From contig NZ_FOAR01000023.1 of assembly GCF_900109755.1 (NCBI RefSeq), forward strand, positions 29,276-93,275: DNA of 64,000 bases, in the 5' to 3' direction. The DNA is from Pseudomonas agarici. GTDB lineage: Bacteria > Pseudomonadota > Gammaproteobacteria > Pseudomonadales > Pseudomonadaceae. The position numbers and the translations under genes were made by a program. A model generated the notes under the pieces. It did no database searches. It was not told the DNA's origin and was given only the letters and a program-made list of their open reading frames with translations. This document shows, in pieces, positions 1-10,197 of this stretch. Numbering within the stretch: the stretch's first letter is position 1; every line of letters begins with the position of its first letter.

Positions 1-3000
1 GCTCTCGTCTTCGGCATAGGCCCAATGGATCAACGGTGCCCGGTCCAAGTCGATGCCACGCTGGCGAACGTCGAAACGGCGCAGCAGTTGCTCCGCCACA
101 TCACCTTCGCGAGGGTCTGCCGAGAAATACTCGGTTGTCACTGGTGCCCGACGCCAAACCACTTGTACCGGGGCGTCGAGCCCTTCCCACAGCACCGCCG
201 TGCGCAACACATCATGGCGATCGATGACCTGCTGCATCGCCTGGACCACCTGCTCGAACGCCGCTTGTCCGGTAAACGCAAACAGCGCGTGCAACACATA
301 GGGATCGCCCCCGGTGGCGCTCAAGTGGTGATACAGAATGCCTTCCTGCAGCGGTGCCAGCGGATAGATGTCCTGTACATTGGCGGCGCCACCCGCTACC
401 CGAGCGACGATACGTTCGATGGCCGGCGGGGTCAGTCGCACCAACGGCAGCATGGCCGGGGTAATGTGTTCGGCGTGCGGCGGTATGGCGTTGGCGGGCA
501 CACTGAACAGTGGCTGCTCGGTGCTGACCTGGCGCGCCAGCTCGGCCAGGGTCGGCGCACCGAGCAGTTGCGCCACTTGGGCAAACAGACCAACACGGCG
601 CATGTGTTCGATCAGGCTGACCGCCAGCAACGAATGCCCGCCCAGCTCGAAGAAATTGTCGTGACGACTGACCGGCTCCACGTTCAGCAACCGCGACCAG
701 ATACCGGCCAGCGCGTTCTCGACGTCACCCTGCGGCGCTTGGTAGATGGCTCGTGCATAGGCCCCGTGCGGTGCGGGCAGCGCCTTGCGGTCGAGCTTAC
801 CGTTGGGGGTCAGCGGCCAGGCATCAAGATGCACGAATGCCGCCGGCACCATGTACGGCGCCAGGCGGCCGCCGACGTGCTCACGCAGCGCTTCAGGAGC
901 GACGGCGCTGCCGGTGTAATACGCCACCAGCCGCTGGCCGGAACGCTCATCGTGCCGTGCCAGCACCACGACCTCGCGCAAGCCGGGCATCTGGGCCAGC
1001 ACCGTTTCGATTTCGCCCGGCTCGATTCGAAAGCCCCGGATCTTGACCTGGTCGTCGTTGCGTCCCAGGTACTCGATTGCACCATTAGGCAGCCAACGCC
1101 CAAGATCGCCGGTCTTGTACATCCTCGCGCCAGGTGCCTCGCTGAAGCGGTCGTCGACGAACCGTTCAGCGGTCAAGCGAGGCAGATTCAGGTAGCCGCG
1201 AGCGACCTGCACGCCAGCGATATGTAATTCACCCGCAATGCCCACCGGAACCGGTTGTCCCTGAGTGTCCAAGATGTAAATACGCGTATTGGCGATGGGC
1301 CGACCGATCAGCGACACGCTGTCCTCGGCGCTGCATGCCCAGGCCGTGACATCGACCGCCGCTTCGGTCGGCCCGTAAAGATTGTGCAATCCGGTATCCG
1401 GCAGCACCGTGGAGAAACGGCGGATAAGACTCAGCGCCAGCGCCTCGCCGCTGCACACCACGCGGGTCAGGCTGTGGCATTCGGCGGCCTGGGCGGATTC
1501 GAGGAAAACCTGCAACATCGACGGTACGAAATGCACGGTGCTAATCCGTTCCCGAGCGATCAGTTGTGCCAGGTAAACCGCATCCCCGTGCCCCTCGGGA
1601 CGTGCGATCACCAGCTTCGCGCCGACCATCAACGGCCAGAAAAACTCCCAAACTGAGACGTCGAAACTGAACGGGGTCTTTTGCAGGATTACGTCTTGCG
1701 CTGTCAGACTCAGTGCCTGCTGCATCCACTGCAAACGGTTGACCACCCCGCGATGCTCGTTCATCACGCCTTTGGGCCGTCCGGAAGACCCGGAGGTGTA
1801 GATGACATACGCCAGCGTCCGCCAGTCCTGCGCCAGCGCCGGGTCGTGCGAGGGGAACTGGGCCTGCGTGCGCACATCAGCGAGATCGAGGCAGATCGCG
1901 GCGTCCGCCCGCAACAGACCTCGGGTCGGGCCGTGCAGCAGCAGCGCGACGGGCGCGCTGTCCTCCAGCATGTGGACCAGGCGTTCGAGCGGGTAGCCAG
2001 GGTCAAGCGGCACATAAGCGCCCCCGGACTTGAGAATGCCAAGCAGGCCGATCAGCATGTCCAGGCTGCGCTCGACACAAATCGCCACGCGGTCATCGGC
2101 TCGCACACCCCGTTCGATCAACTGATGGGCCACGCGGTTGGCCTGTCTATTCAACGCCTCGTAGGTCAGTGACTGGTCTTCGAAGGTCAGCGCGATGGCC
2201 TCGGGAGTCGCCCTGACCTGCTTTTCGAATAACTGATGTAGCGTCAGCGCCTGCGCAAAGACGCCGTCGGTGGCATTGAAATCGGCCAGCACCCGCAGGC
2301 GTTCCCTGGCCGGCACCGCGACCAGGTCATGCACGGCTTGTTCGGGGTTGCGTTCCAGTGCGTCCACCAGACTGGCCAAGACGGTCTGCACGCTGTCGCA
2401 CACCAATTGCGCATCAATGCCCGTCACCGCCTGGACATTCAGTTCGAACCCTTGTCCTGCGTCATCCACCGACAATGTCAGTGGATAGTGGGTGCGCTCA
2501 TACTCCTCGAGCAGTTCAATACCTTGCCAGTTCAGCGGCCCGGCGCCTTGCCCCTGGTGTTCACTGCGGCGGTAGTTGAGCAAGGCGCTGAACAACGGCG
2601 TGCCTGGGGCAACCCCACTGCAACGTTGGGCCAGTGCCAGCGGCGCATGCTCATGGGCGAGCAGGTTGGCCACCCGCGCCGCGGTATCGCGCACACTGGC
2701 GGCCACGCCCTGGGAAGCCAGGGTCAAGCGCAACGGCAAGGTATTGATGAACAACCCCAGCGCATGTTCGCCACTCGCCCCCTGCATGCGCCCCAGCAGA
2801 ACAGTGCCGAACACCACCTCTGTCTGTCCCGAGAGCATCGACAACACCCGTCCCCACGCCAGGTGAAACAGGCTGGCAGTGCTGACACCTAGCCCCCGTG
2901 CATGCGTGCGCAAACGCTCGGCCACCCTGAGCGGCACAGGTTGGATCACTGCGATGACCGAGGCATCATCGCGAGCCTGTGCCACGCCGAACGGCAGCGT

Positions 3001-6000
3001 CGGCGATTCGATGTCCTGTAGCATCTCGCGGAAAAACGCCTCATGGCTTGCGGCGCTCATACTGTGTCGACTCTGCACCACGTAGTTGCGATAAGGCGTC
3101 GCGCCAGGCAGCAGTGCCTGTTGATCGAGCAGATAAGCCTGCATCTCCTGTTGCAGGACACTTAAGCCGGCATGATCCATCGCCAAGTGATGAACGATTA
3201 GCAATGCCAGCCAGCGGTCGTTGCTTTCGTCGAAGGTGCAGGCCAGTCGCAGCAGCGGGGCCTGGCGCAGATCCAGACGCGAGCGGCCGACATCGAAACG
3301 CTTGATCAGTTGGCCGGCGATATCGCCGTCCTGGGCTTGGAAATTCAACCAGTGCAACGGCAGCGACACATCACGCAGGACCACCTGCAAAGGCACGTCC
3401 TGCCCTTCCCAGACCAACGCCGTGCGCAGAATGTCATGGCGGTCGATGACCGTTTGCAAGGCCCGGATGAAGTCGTCGAGCCGGGCGCGGTGGTCCAGCG
3501 CGAACAGCCCATGCGACACGTAGGGATCGCCGCCGCTGGTCGACAAATACTGATAGAGGATGCCTTCCTGCAACGGCGCCAACGGATAGATATCCTGCAC
3601 ATTGGTAACGCCACCGGGGATGTTTTCAACTAAGCCGTCGATCTGCTCCTGGCTCATTTCAATCAGTGGCAAGAGGTCGGGGGTTATCCGTAAACAGCCG
3701 GCTTCGATCCGATTGGCCGGGATTTCGACCTCCTGGCCGGTGCCCGTGTGCCGGGCAAACGCTTGTAGCGTCGGAGCACCGAACAGGGCGCGAGGCTCGG
3801 CATTCATGCCCTGGCGACGCATGCTCTGGATCAGCCGCACGGCAGACAGCGAATGCCCGCCCAATTCGAAAAAATTATCGTGCCGCCCTACTCGCTCGAC
3901 GCCCAGTACCTGTTGCCACAACAAGGCCAAGGCCTGCTCCCGCTCGCCTTGCGGTGCCTCATAGGCATGGTTGAGGCAAGCTTGCGGCGCCGGCAAGGCT
4001 CTGCGGTCCAGCTTACCATTGACGGTCACGGGAAACGCCGCCAGGTGCACGAACGCCGACGGCACCATGTAGACCGGCAATACCTCGCCGGCGCGACGGC
4101 TCAGGCCCTCGGCCAGCCCGTCGATGCCGGTGTAATAGGCAACCAGACGTACTTCGCCAGGACTGTCCTCGCGCGCGAGTACCGCCACCTCGAGCACACC
4201 AGGCAAGGAGACCAGCGTGGTCTCGATCTCACCCAACTCAATGCGAAAACCACGGATCTTTACCTGGTCGTCATTGCGTCCGAGAAATTCGATGTTGCCA
4301 TCGGCCATCCAGCGCCCCAGGTCGCCACTCTTGTACATCCGCGCACCCGGCGCGGCGCTGAACGGATCGTCGATAAAACGCTCGGCGGTCAATCCCGGTT
4401 GGTTCAGGTACCCTCGCGCAACGTGCGCGCCAGCGAGATAGAGTTCACCGACCGCGCCCGGCGGAACGCGCTGGCCGAACTCATCAAGTATATGAATCCG
4501 GGTGTTGGCCACCGGGCGACCGATGTGCAGCGCCGCGTTGTGCTGATGCACTTGTCCGGCAGTCACCAGTACCGTGGCTTCGGTTGGGCCGTAGGTATTG
4601 ATCAATGCTTGTCCGGCCGGCAGACCGACCGGCCATTGGCGCAACCGATCGCCGCCGATCAGCACCTGGCTGGCCACTGGGTTGGCAAGGTCGCTGGCAT
4701 ACGCCAGCTCCGCCAACGGGGTGATCAGAATGGCAAGGTCAACGGTCTGCGCTTTCCACCACTGCAACAAGGCGCGCGGATCGTCCACCGTGTGTGCCGG
4801 CGGTAGCAACAACGTGCCGCCGACACTCAGCGCCGTCCAGATTTCCCAGACGCTGGCGTCGAAACCGACGCCAGCGAACCAAGTACTGCGACTGCCTTCG
4901 CCCAGCGCAAACCGCTGGTTATGCCAGGCAATCAGGTTATTCAACTGGCGATGCTCAACCATCACGCCTTTCGGTCGACCAGTGGAACCCGAGGTGTAGA
5001 TCACGTAGGCCAGTGACGTGCCGTGACACCCTATTGGATCGGGATTGGCGCGCTGCGCTTCGGTCATGGCCTGCAAATCACCCAAATCAAGCTGCGGCAT
5101 CGCCGTCTCGGGCAACAGGTGCGCGGTTCGATGGTGGATCAGCATGACCTTGGGCGCGGTTTCGTCGAGGATGTAGCGCAAACGCTCGGCTGGATAGGCG
5201 GGGTCCATGGGTACATAACCCGCACCGGACTTAAGAATCCCGAGCATCCCGACAATGCTGTCGAGGCTACGCTGGGTACAGAGGGTTACGCATTGGTCTG
5301 CCTTGACGCCCAGGGCCATCAGTCGATGCGCCACGACGTTGGCGCGGCTGTTCAACTGCGCATAGGTCAGGCGGTGCCCGTCCTGCTCAATGGCGATGGC
5401 ATCCGGCGAACGCGCCGCCTGCGCTTCGACCTGTCGATGGATCATCGGCGCTGGCGCAAAGGCCACATCGGTGGCGTTCCAGGCGTCGAGTTGGCGCAAC
5501 TCCGGTGCCGTCACCAGCGACAGTCGCGATACGGGCAATTCGGCGTTGTCCAGCACCTGTTCGAGCATATGCCGCAGCCGAAGGCTGATCTGCCGGATTT
5601 CTCCGGGGTCGAAATAAGCCTGGTTGTAAAAGAAGTGAATCCAAACGTTTTCGTCGAATTTGTTTTCGCGGATATGGACCGTCAACGGGTCCTGCTCATG
5701 CCTGTTCGATCCCATGATCACCTGCGCCGGTGCCCCATCGAAGCGCAGGTCATGGTCATCGCGCTCATAGGACACCGTCAGGTCGAACAACTGCGCCCGC
5801 TGCGAGCGCCACAGGCCCAGCGTGCGATTCAGCTCGCTCAACGGAAAGCGCTGGTAGCGGTAATCCTGCTTGAGCATCCGCCCCAGTGAAGTGACCAGCG
5901 CAGAGAAGCTCAGGTGCGGATCAAACGACAGGCGCAACGGGCTGACGCCGACAAACATGCCAGCGGTCGATTTGAGACGGGCACTGCCGCGATTGAGCGT

Positions 6001-6864
6001 CGGCACGGCGATGGACAACTCATCGCGGCGCTCGGTGCGGCTGAAGTAGACGTGGAAAATTCCGAGCAGCACATGGAATGGAGTCGAGTCGCAGGCGCGG
6101 GCCAGTTCGATGATCCGCTCGAAGAAAGCACGGGACAGGCGCAGACACTCGTGGCCGCCCGGCGCCAGGCCTTGCTGTGGGCCGGTGCGGTGGCGCGGAG
6201 TGAACAGCGGGTCGGGCAGCGTGCGGTATTTGTCCAGCCAATATTCCAGGTTGCGCAACTGTTGCGGCGAGTGCTCGAACGCCTGGTCCTGCGCAATGAA
6301 ATCCCGGTAACTCGGCGCCGGTTCAGCCTGATCTTGGGTCTGGGCCTCGCTGTATAATGTTGACAGTGATTCGACCAGCAAGCCGATTGCCCAGCCGTCG
6401 ACGATCAGGTGGTGAAAGTTGAGCGTGAAATAGAAACGCGCATCACTGACCTTTACCAGCTCAAAGCGAAACAAGGGGCGGCCGATCAACGTGAAGGGAG
6501 CTTCCAGGCGCTGCTCAAGCAGCGCCAATGCCGCGCTCTCGGCGTCCTCCCGCTCGCTGAAGTCGTGAAAGGGCACCTCCACCGCCAGCGTCTCGACGAT
6601 GCGTTGCAGCGGCACGCCGTGCTCATCAATCGACGATGTCAGCACGATGCGCAACGCGTCGTGCTTGCGCACCAACCGGTTCACCGCTCGCTCGAAGCGT
6701 TGCGGGTCGACGGTGCCTGCGATCCGCACATGACCACCGATCTTATAGAGCGGCGCACCTTCGTGCAGCCCTTGATCGAACCAGATCTGGCGCTGAGCGG
6801 TGGTCAGGGGGTATACATCAGCGGGCGAAGATGGGCGATTCAAACAATAGCTCCCTGGCCTCAT
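1..6864 (-). CDS. Nonribosomal peptide synthetase, N-terminal part (C-A-T-C-A-T-C), cut by window edge
   Basis: This is a multimodular NRPS that would build a peptide on carrier-domain thioesters in the cytoplasm. Read on the minus strand it gives, in order: condensation domain 1 (HHLIVDG near residue 150), adenylation domain 1 (FDASVWEIW, about 4860), carrier 1 (FFELGGHSLSA, about 3870), condensation domain 2 (3620-2330), adenylation domain 2 (FDVSVWEFFW, about 1650), carrier 2 (FFELGGHSLLA, about 650) and the start of condensation domain 3, cut at base 1. The A2 specificity residues read D-V-W-H-V-S-L-V-D, the serine code also found in EntF-like domains. A1 reads D-A-W-L-I-G-T-V-L, probably hydrophobic but not assigned. 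C3 has HHLSATGGD, matching the HH[I/L]x4GD motif of dual epimerisation/condensation domains, so Ser is probably converted to D-Ser. The ATG at 6864 is the first in frame before the C-domain motif, but no clear ribosome site precedes it. A lipopeptide synthetase is plausible but unproven. Confidence 0.93.
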   Translation of the reverse strand, partial: MRPGSYCLNRPSSPADVYPLTTAQRQIWFDQGLHEGAPLYKIGGHVRIAGTVDPQRFERAVNRLVRKHDALRIVLTSSIDEHGVPLQRIVETLAVEVPFHDFSEREDAESAALALLEQRLEAPFTLIGRPLFRFELVKVSDARFYFTLNFHHLIVDGWAIGLLVESLSTLYSEAQTQDQAEPAPSYRDFIAQDQAFEHSPQQLRNLEYWLDKYRTLPDPLFTPRHRTGPQQGLAPGGHECLRLSRAFFERIIELARACDSTPFHVLLGIFHVYFSRTERRDELSIAVPTLNRGSARLKSTAGMFVGVSPLRLSFDPHLSFSALVTSLGRMLKQDYRYQRFPLSELNRTLGLWRSQRAQLFDLTVSYERDDHDLRFDGAPAQVIMGSNRHEQDPLTVHIRENKFDENVWIHFFYNQAYFDPGEIRQISLRLRHMLEQVLDNAELPVSRLSLVTAPELRQLDAWNATDVAFAPAPMIHRQVEAQAARSPDAIAIEQDGHRLTYAQLNSRANVVAHRLMALGVKADQCVTLCTQRSLDSIVGMLGILKSGAGYVPMDPAYPAERLRYILDETAPKVMLIHHRTAHLLPETAMPQLDLGDLQAMTEAQRANPDPIGCHGTSLAYVIYTSGSTGRPKGVMVEHRQLNNLIAWHNQRFALGEGSRSTWFAGVGFDASVWEIWTALSVGGTLLLPPAHTVDDPRALLQWWKAQTVDLAILITPLAELAYASDLANPVASQVLIGGDRLRQWPVGLPAGQALINTYGPTEATVLVTAGQVHQHNAALHIGRPVANTRIHILDEFGQRVPPGAVGELYLAGAHVARGYLNQPGLTAERFIDDPFSAAPGARMYKSGDLGRWMADGNIEFLGRNDDQVKIRGFRIELGEIETTLVSLPGVLEVAVLAREDSPGEVRLVAYYTGIDGLAEGLSRRAGEVLPVYMVPSAFVHLAAFPVTVNGKLDRRALPAPQACLNHAYEAPQGEREQALALLWQQVLGVERVGRHDNFFELGGHSLSAVRLIQSMRRQGMNAEPRALFGAPTLQAFARHTGTGQEVEIPANRIEAGCLRITPDLLPLIEMSQEQIDGLVENIPGGVTNVQDIYPLAPLQEGILYQYLSTSGGDPYVSHGLFALDHRARLDDFIRALQTVIDRHDILRTALVWEGQDVPLQVVLRDVSLPLHWLNFQAQDGDIAGQLIKRFDVGRSRLDLRQAPLLRLACTFDESNDRWLALLIVHHLAMDHAGLSVLQQEMQAYLLDQQALLPGATPYRNYVVQSRHSMSAASHEAFFREMLQDIESPTLPFGVAQARDDASVIAVIQPVPLRVAERLRTHARGLGVSTASLFHLAWGRVLSMLSGQTEVVFGTVLLGRMQGASGEHALGLFINTLPLRLTLASQGVAASVRDTAARVANLLAHEHAPLALAQRCSGVAPGTPLFSALLNYRRSEHQGQGAGPLNWQGIELLEEYERTHYPLTLSVDDAGQGFELNVQAVTGIDAQLVCDSVQTVLASLVDALERNPEQAVHDLVAVPARERLRVLADFNATDGVFAQALTLHQLFEKQVRATPEAIALTFEDQSLTYEALNRQANRVAHQLIERGVRADDRVAICVERSLDMLIGLLGILKSGGAYVPLDPGYPLERLVHMLEDSAPVALLLHGPTRGLLRADAAICLDLADVRTQAQFPSHDPALAQDWRTLAYVIYTSGSSGRPKGVMNEHRGVVNRLQWMQQALSLTAQDVILQKTPFSFDVSVWEFFWPLMVGAKLVIARPEGHGDAVYLAQLIARERISTVHFVPSMLQVFLESAQAAECHSLTRVVCSGEALALSLIRRFSTVLPDTGLHNLYGPTEAAVDVTAWACSAEDSVSLIGRPIANTRIYILDTQGQPVPVGIAGELHIAGVQVARGYLNLPRLTAERFVDDRFSEAPGARMYKTGDLGRWLPNGAIEYLGRNDDQVKIRGFRIEPGEIETVLAQMPGLREVVVLARHDERSGQRLVAYYTGSAVAPEALREHVGGRLAPYMVPAAFVHLDAWPLTPNGKLDRKALPAPHGAYARAIYQAPQGDVENALAGIWSRLLNVEPVSRHDNFFELGGHSLLAVSLIEHMRRVGLFAQVAQLLGAPTLAELARQVSTEQPLFSVPANAIPPHAEHITPAMLPLVRLTPPAIERIVARVAGGAANVQDIYPLAPLQEGILYHHLSATGGDPYVLHALFAFTGQAAFEQVVQAMQQVIDRHDVLRTAVLWEGLDAPVQVVWRRAPVTTEYFSADPREGDVAEQLLRRFDVRQRGIDLDRAPLIHWAYAEDES

Positions 6865-8076
6865 CGGCCCAAAAATGACTGACGTCACGCATGAACCGAC
6901 ACTCGATGCGTCAGTGTTCGAATAAAAAAGATCAACGGATTGCCTGATAGGCGATCCAGTGCATCGATGAATGTCCAACTTTATGAGTGTATAGACATAG
7001 TCGCCATTAGTGCACCATAGCACTAACGTGAAAGTTGCGGAATAACTGATCTCCCGGCTACGTGCCGATAGGTTCCGGATGAAACTGTGCACCGTGCAGA
7101 GGGACGAGTCTTATTCTGTGTACTGCCTATCATCTCGTCACTTATCCAGGCCGTTAGTTCAAACGAAACATTGATCAGCTCGGTGATCAATGAGTGGCAG
7201 AGAACCACAAAAAGTTCCTTGAGCAGTGTCTTGAATACCCGATTGCGCTGCGGCGAATTACACTGATACGGCCCCGTATGGATGGTGGAGCAAGGGAAAC
7301 GATCCCACGTGCTCATGGACGATACGTTGATGCTCAAGGCAGATGACCGACGAAGACCGGCCATTACGACCAGCGCAGTTGTTTTACGCGCCGATGGGCT
7401 TTTTTACTTTTTAATCAAGGCCCAATTACTATACACCAAGAAAAATTTGTACAGCATGTGCTTTTCCAGACCAACCCTAGCGCCGTTGTGATTTCTGTCC
7501 ATTTTTCGGACGTAGATCACAAATCAAAAACAGGGGTTAAATTGCGACCAGCAAAAAATATTCAATTTTCACGCCATGATTAACCTATCACTTACGAATC
7601 AGCGGGAGAGATGGAAGGAGGTCATGCTTTGATCAGATCGACCATGAGTGTTAAACCGCTGAATTTAGCACATCACGGCGCCTGATCATGACGCTCCACG
7701 TCTCCCCTGCAATTAACTATTTAGCCTTCGGACTTCGGCTGGCGGGTACACCTATAAAGCACTGCTGTCAGTTTCGGAGTATTAGCGCCAAGCCCCGATC
7801 CATTGCCCATTGACAGCCGCAATGACCCTTATGCTGTCTGCAACGAAAACGAACGGCTCGGCAGGGGCATCGGTCTGCATGGTCCACTCATTTACTCGCT
7901 TCTTGGCTCTGGTGCCCGCGACATTCGAGTCGTAACCTATAATGCGTTCCAAGCAGGCAGCCGCTTGCCCGACATCAATCAAGGACATGATCCCCACAGG
8001 ATTTCTGGAGCCCTTGTCGTCAAGGCACGGCAAGTACGTAATTGCATCGACAACGCTGGCAAGTGGAGACTGTGCG
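6865..8076. other. Gene-poor region upstream of the NRPS
   Basis: About 1.2 kb separate the NRPS start from the cupin gene. Short reading frames exist on both strands but none has a recognisable domain, a good ribosome site or NRPS-like codon use. The only structured element I see is the inverted repeat at 7486-7522. The region probably holds the NRPS promoter. Confidence 0.5.
7486..7522. repeat. Imperfect inverted repeat, possible operator or hairpin
   Basis: Two 15-base arms, TTGTGATTTCTGTCC and GGACGTAGATCACAA, match at 12 of 15 positions around a 7-base AT-rich centre. There is no T-run on either side, so an operator is as likely as a terminator. It lies about 620 bases upstream of the NRPS start in a gene-free stretch. 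Confidence 0.4.
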
Positions 8077-8619
8077 ATGAAGAAAACCTTGGAATTTGCG
8101 CCCGTCGGTAGCCAAAAGATGCTTGTGGGGGTGGCTGCGGCCGCCGTAATGCTCGCCGTCAGCGGAGTGTTATTGCCACATGACGGGAAGAAGGATGTTG
8201 TAGACTGGTTGGCCGATCTGTGCACCGGTATCGGCAGGCCACTGTTCTCGTCTGCAACCGTGAACACCGACGAATCCGGCGCAGTCAGGCCCGCGACCTC
8301 ACCCAAAGTGATTTCATGCGAACCGTTGCCGAACGTGCCAGGCAAGTCGGTTACTACGCTCCTCGTTAACTTTCCGCCACTGGGCTATTCGCCGGCTCAT
8401 CGCCATCCAGGCTCTGTCACTGCCGTGATCCTGGAAGGCACGATCCGCTCGCAATTGGCCGGTAGTCCCCCAGGTGATTATCGCTTCGGCGAAACCTTCT
8501 TTGAGCCAGCCGGCGCGCTGCACTTGTTTGCAGAGAACCCCGATCCGGTACACCCCGCCAAGCTTGTGGCGATGTTCGTGGCTGACGACAACTGCGGGCC
8601 GCTGGTTCTACCACCTTGA
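8077..8619 (+). CDS. Secreted or membrane-anchored cupin-domain protein
   Basis: The 180-residue protein starts at an ATG preceded by GGAG. It has an N-terminal hydrophobic stretch (about residues 15-35, rich in A, V, M and L) that looks like a signal peptide or single membrane anchor. The rest is a small cupin barrel with a metal-binding pattern: PAHRHPGS (two His), then VTAVILEGTIRS, then ETFFEPAGALHLFAEN with Glu and His. Cupins of this type are often small-molecule enzymes or quercetinase-like proteins, but the substrate cannot be read from sequence. It ends 25 bases before the convergent MFS gene. A longer reading frame from 7942 is open, but the internal ATG fits the signal peptide and ribosome site better. 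Confidence 0.7.
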   Translation: MKKTLEFAPVGSQKMLVGVAAAAVMLAVSGVLLPHDGKKDVVDWLADLCTGIGRPLFSSATVNTDESGAVRPATSPKVISCEPLPNVPGKSVTTLLVNFPPLGYSPAHRHPGSVTAVILEGTIRSQLAGSPPGDYRFGETFFEPAGALHLFAENPDPVHPAKLVAMFVADDNCGPLVLPP

Positions 8620-8644
8620 GTGGCCGGCATTACGCACGGGGAGG

Positions 8645-9985
8645 CTATCTGAATCGCCGAGCGCTACTGGTGGCGGCTCCCATCAGAGCGAAAGCCATAC
8701 CGGCGATCAGACAAAAGACCGCGCCATGATTTCCACCCGTGGCGAGGATCAGTGAGACCAAGGCGGAACCGAGAGACCATCCGACGTATCGGGCCGCGGC
8801 ATTCATCCCACTTGCAGCGCCGCTACGCCCTACAGGTCCTGCTGTCATCATGGCGGTGTTGTTCGGCGTCTGGAACAGACCAAAGCCGATACCGCAAAGA
8901 GCCAATCGCCATATGACATCCCACTGCGCCGGAGCCGCAGGCAAGAAGACCAGCAAAAGCAAACCACCGGCCAACACTGCCAACCCCGTGCTGCAAATCA
9001 CCGAGGCCGGGTAACGGTTGATCAAACGACCAGCGATTGGGGCGGTGACGGCGGTCATCAACGGCCAGGGCGTTACAAGAAAACCTGTTTCCACGGCGGA
9101 AAGATGAAGCTCCGTCTCAAATAAAAACGGCAAGGCGACGTAAGCTAGAATTTGTGCCGCGTAGGAGCAGACAGATGTCCACACCGATAGGGTAAACCGG
9201 GGGATGCGGAAAAGATCGAATGGCAACATTGGCATAGGGTGCCGCTGCTGTTGCCGAATGAAGAGACTAAAAAAGACCAGACCGACTACGATCTCTCCCG
9301 TGGCGATGCGCCAATCGCCGATACCCAGCGTGCCGACTCCAACGACGAAAAGCCCGAACGCTAGCGCATTGAGAACGGTCCCGGTCAGATCAAGCCGGCG
9401 AGCGACTCGAACGTCCGGTGGTGCGACGGCAATAAATAGAGGTAGCACGAGGCCAAATGGAACATTCACCAGGAACAACCAAGGCCATTGTGCCACGGCG
9501 AGTATTGTCGCCGCGATGGTAGGCCCCAAGGCTCCGGGTATCGCCACCGCTAACGCGACCAACGCCAGCCCCTTACTGACCCTGCGGTGTGGGTAGATCA
9601 CCCCTACAAACGCAACGCCCGCGACAGCAAGCGCGGCCGCTCCAGCCCCCTGAACCAAGCGCGCCCCGAGCAACATCGGCAATGTTGGAGCCAAAGCGCA
9701 CCCCAACGAGGCGAGAACAAAAATAGCTAGACCGGCGGCATAAAGGCGCTTCAGACCGAGTGATTCGGCCAGACTTGCAACAGGCAACAAACAGACCGTT
9801 GCCGAAAGCTGGTAGATATTCACCACCCAAACGGCCGCTGCATCACTGCTCGTGAATGAACGCGAAATATTCGGCAAGGCGATATTCACGATGGCGCTTC
9901 CAAGAGAACTTAGCCCCAGTCCCAGCAAGATGCAGACCATTGCCCAGCGGCGCTTCGACGTCGTTAAACACTCGACGCCACTCAT
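8645..9985 (-). CDS. MFS drug/metabolite exporter, DHA2 (EmrB/QacA) type
   Basis: This 446-residue membrane protein belongs to the 14-helix major facilitator family. It opens with a first helix of the form LGLSSLGSAIVNIALPNI and has the typical ARLVQGAGAAAL motif in helix 4 and GALGPTIAA in helix 5, as in EmrB and QacA proton-driven exporters. It sits in the inner membrane and probably exports a toxic or secondary compound. It is divergent from the AraC-family gene at 10198, a common arrangement for inducible efflux pumps. The start is taken at the ATG at 9985; a GTG- or ATG-led extension to 10030 is possible. Confidence 0.88.
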   Translation of the reverse strand: MSGVECLTTSKRRWAMVCILLGLGLSSLGSAIVNIALPNISRSFTSSDAAAVWVVNIYQLSATVCLLPVASLAESLGLKRLYAAGLAIFVLASLGCALAPTLPMLLGARLVQGAGAAALAVAGVAFVGVIYPHRRVSKGLALVALAVAIPGALGPTIAATILAVAQWPWLFLVNVPFGLVLPLFIAVAPPDVRVARRLDLTGTVLNALAFGLFVVGVGTLGIGDWRIATGEIVVGLVFFSLFIRQQQRHPMPMLPFDLFRIPRFTLSVWTSVCSYAAQILAYVALPFLFETELHLSAVETGFLVTPWPLMTAVTAPIAGRLINRYPASVICSTGLAVLAGGLLLLVFLPAAPAQWDVIWRLALCGIGFGLFQTPNNTAMMTAGPVGRSGAASGMNAAARYVGWSLGSALVSLILATGGNHGAVFCLIAGMAFALMGAATSSARRFR

Positions 9986-10197
9986 CAGGATGCAATCTCG
10001 CGCGCGGTCTTTAGACGGCCCACGGCGCACATCCCCTTAGACGCTGTAGATCGATACGCAATGTCACAGCAATAGTTATCCGATGTCGGCCATATCCGTG
10101 CACTAATGAGCGGTATTTTCTTCACTATCAGCTCTTCCGTTAAACAAGCCGGGATGGACATAGACGCTGCAGACAATGATACTAAGGCGTGTGAACG

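Noticed and set aside
25..6882. Many long plus-strand frames across the first 6.9 kb
   Set aside because: They are antisense shadows of the GC-rich NRPS on the minus strand, which carries all recognisable motifs.
7023..7364. 113-codon minus-strand frame upstream of the NRPS
   Set aside because: No domain, no ribosome site and unlike the codon use of the neighbours.
7782..8345. 187-codon minus-strand frame opposite the cupin gene
   Set aside because: Half is antisense to the cupin coding sequence; the remaining part has no recognisable domain.
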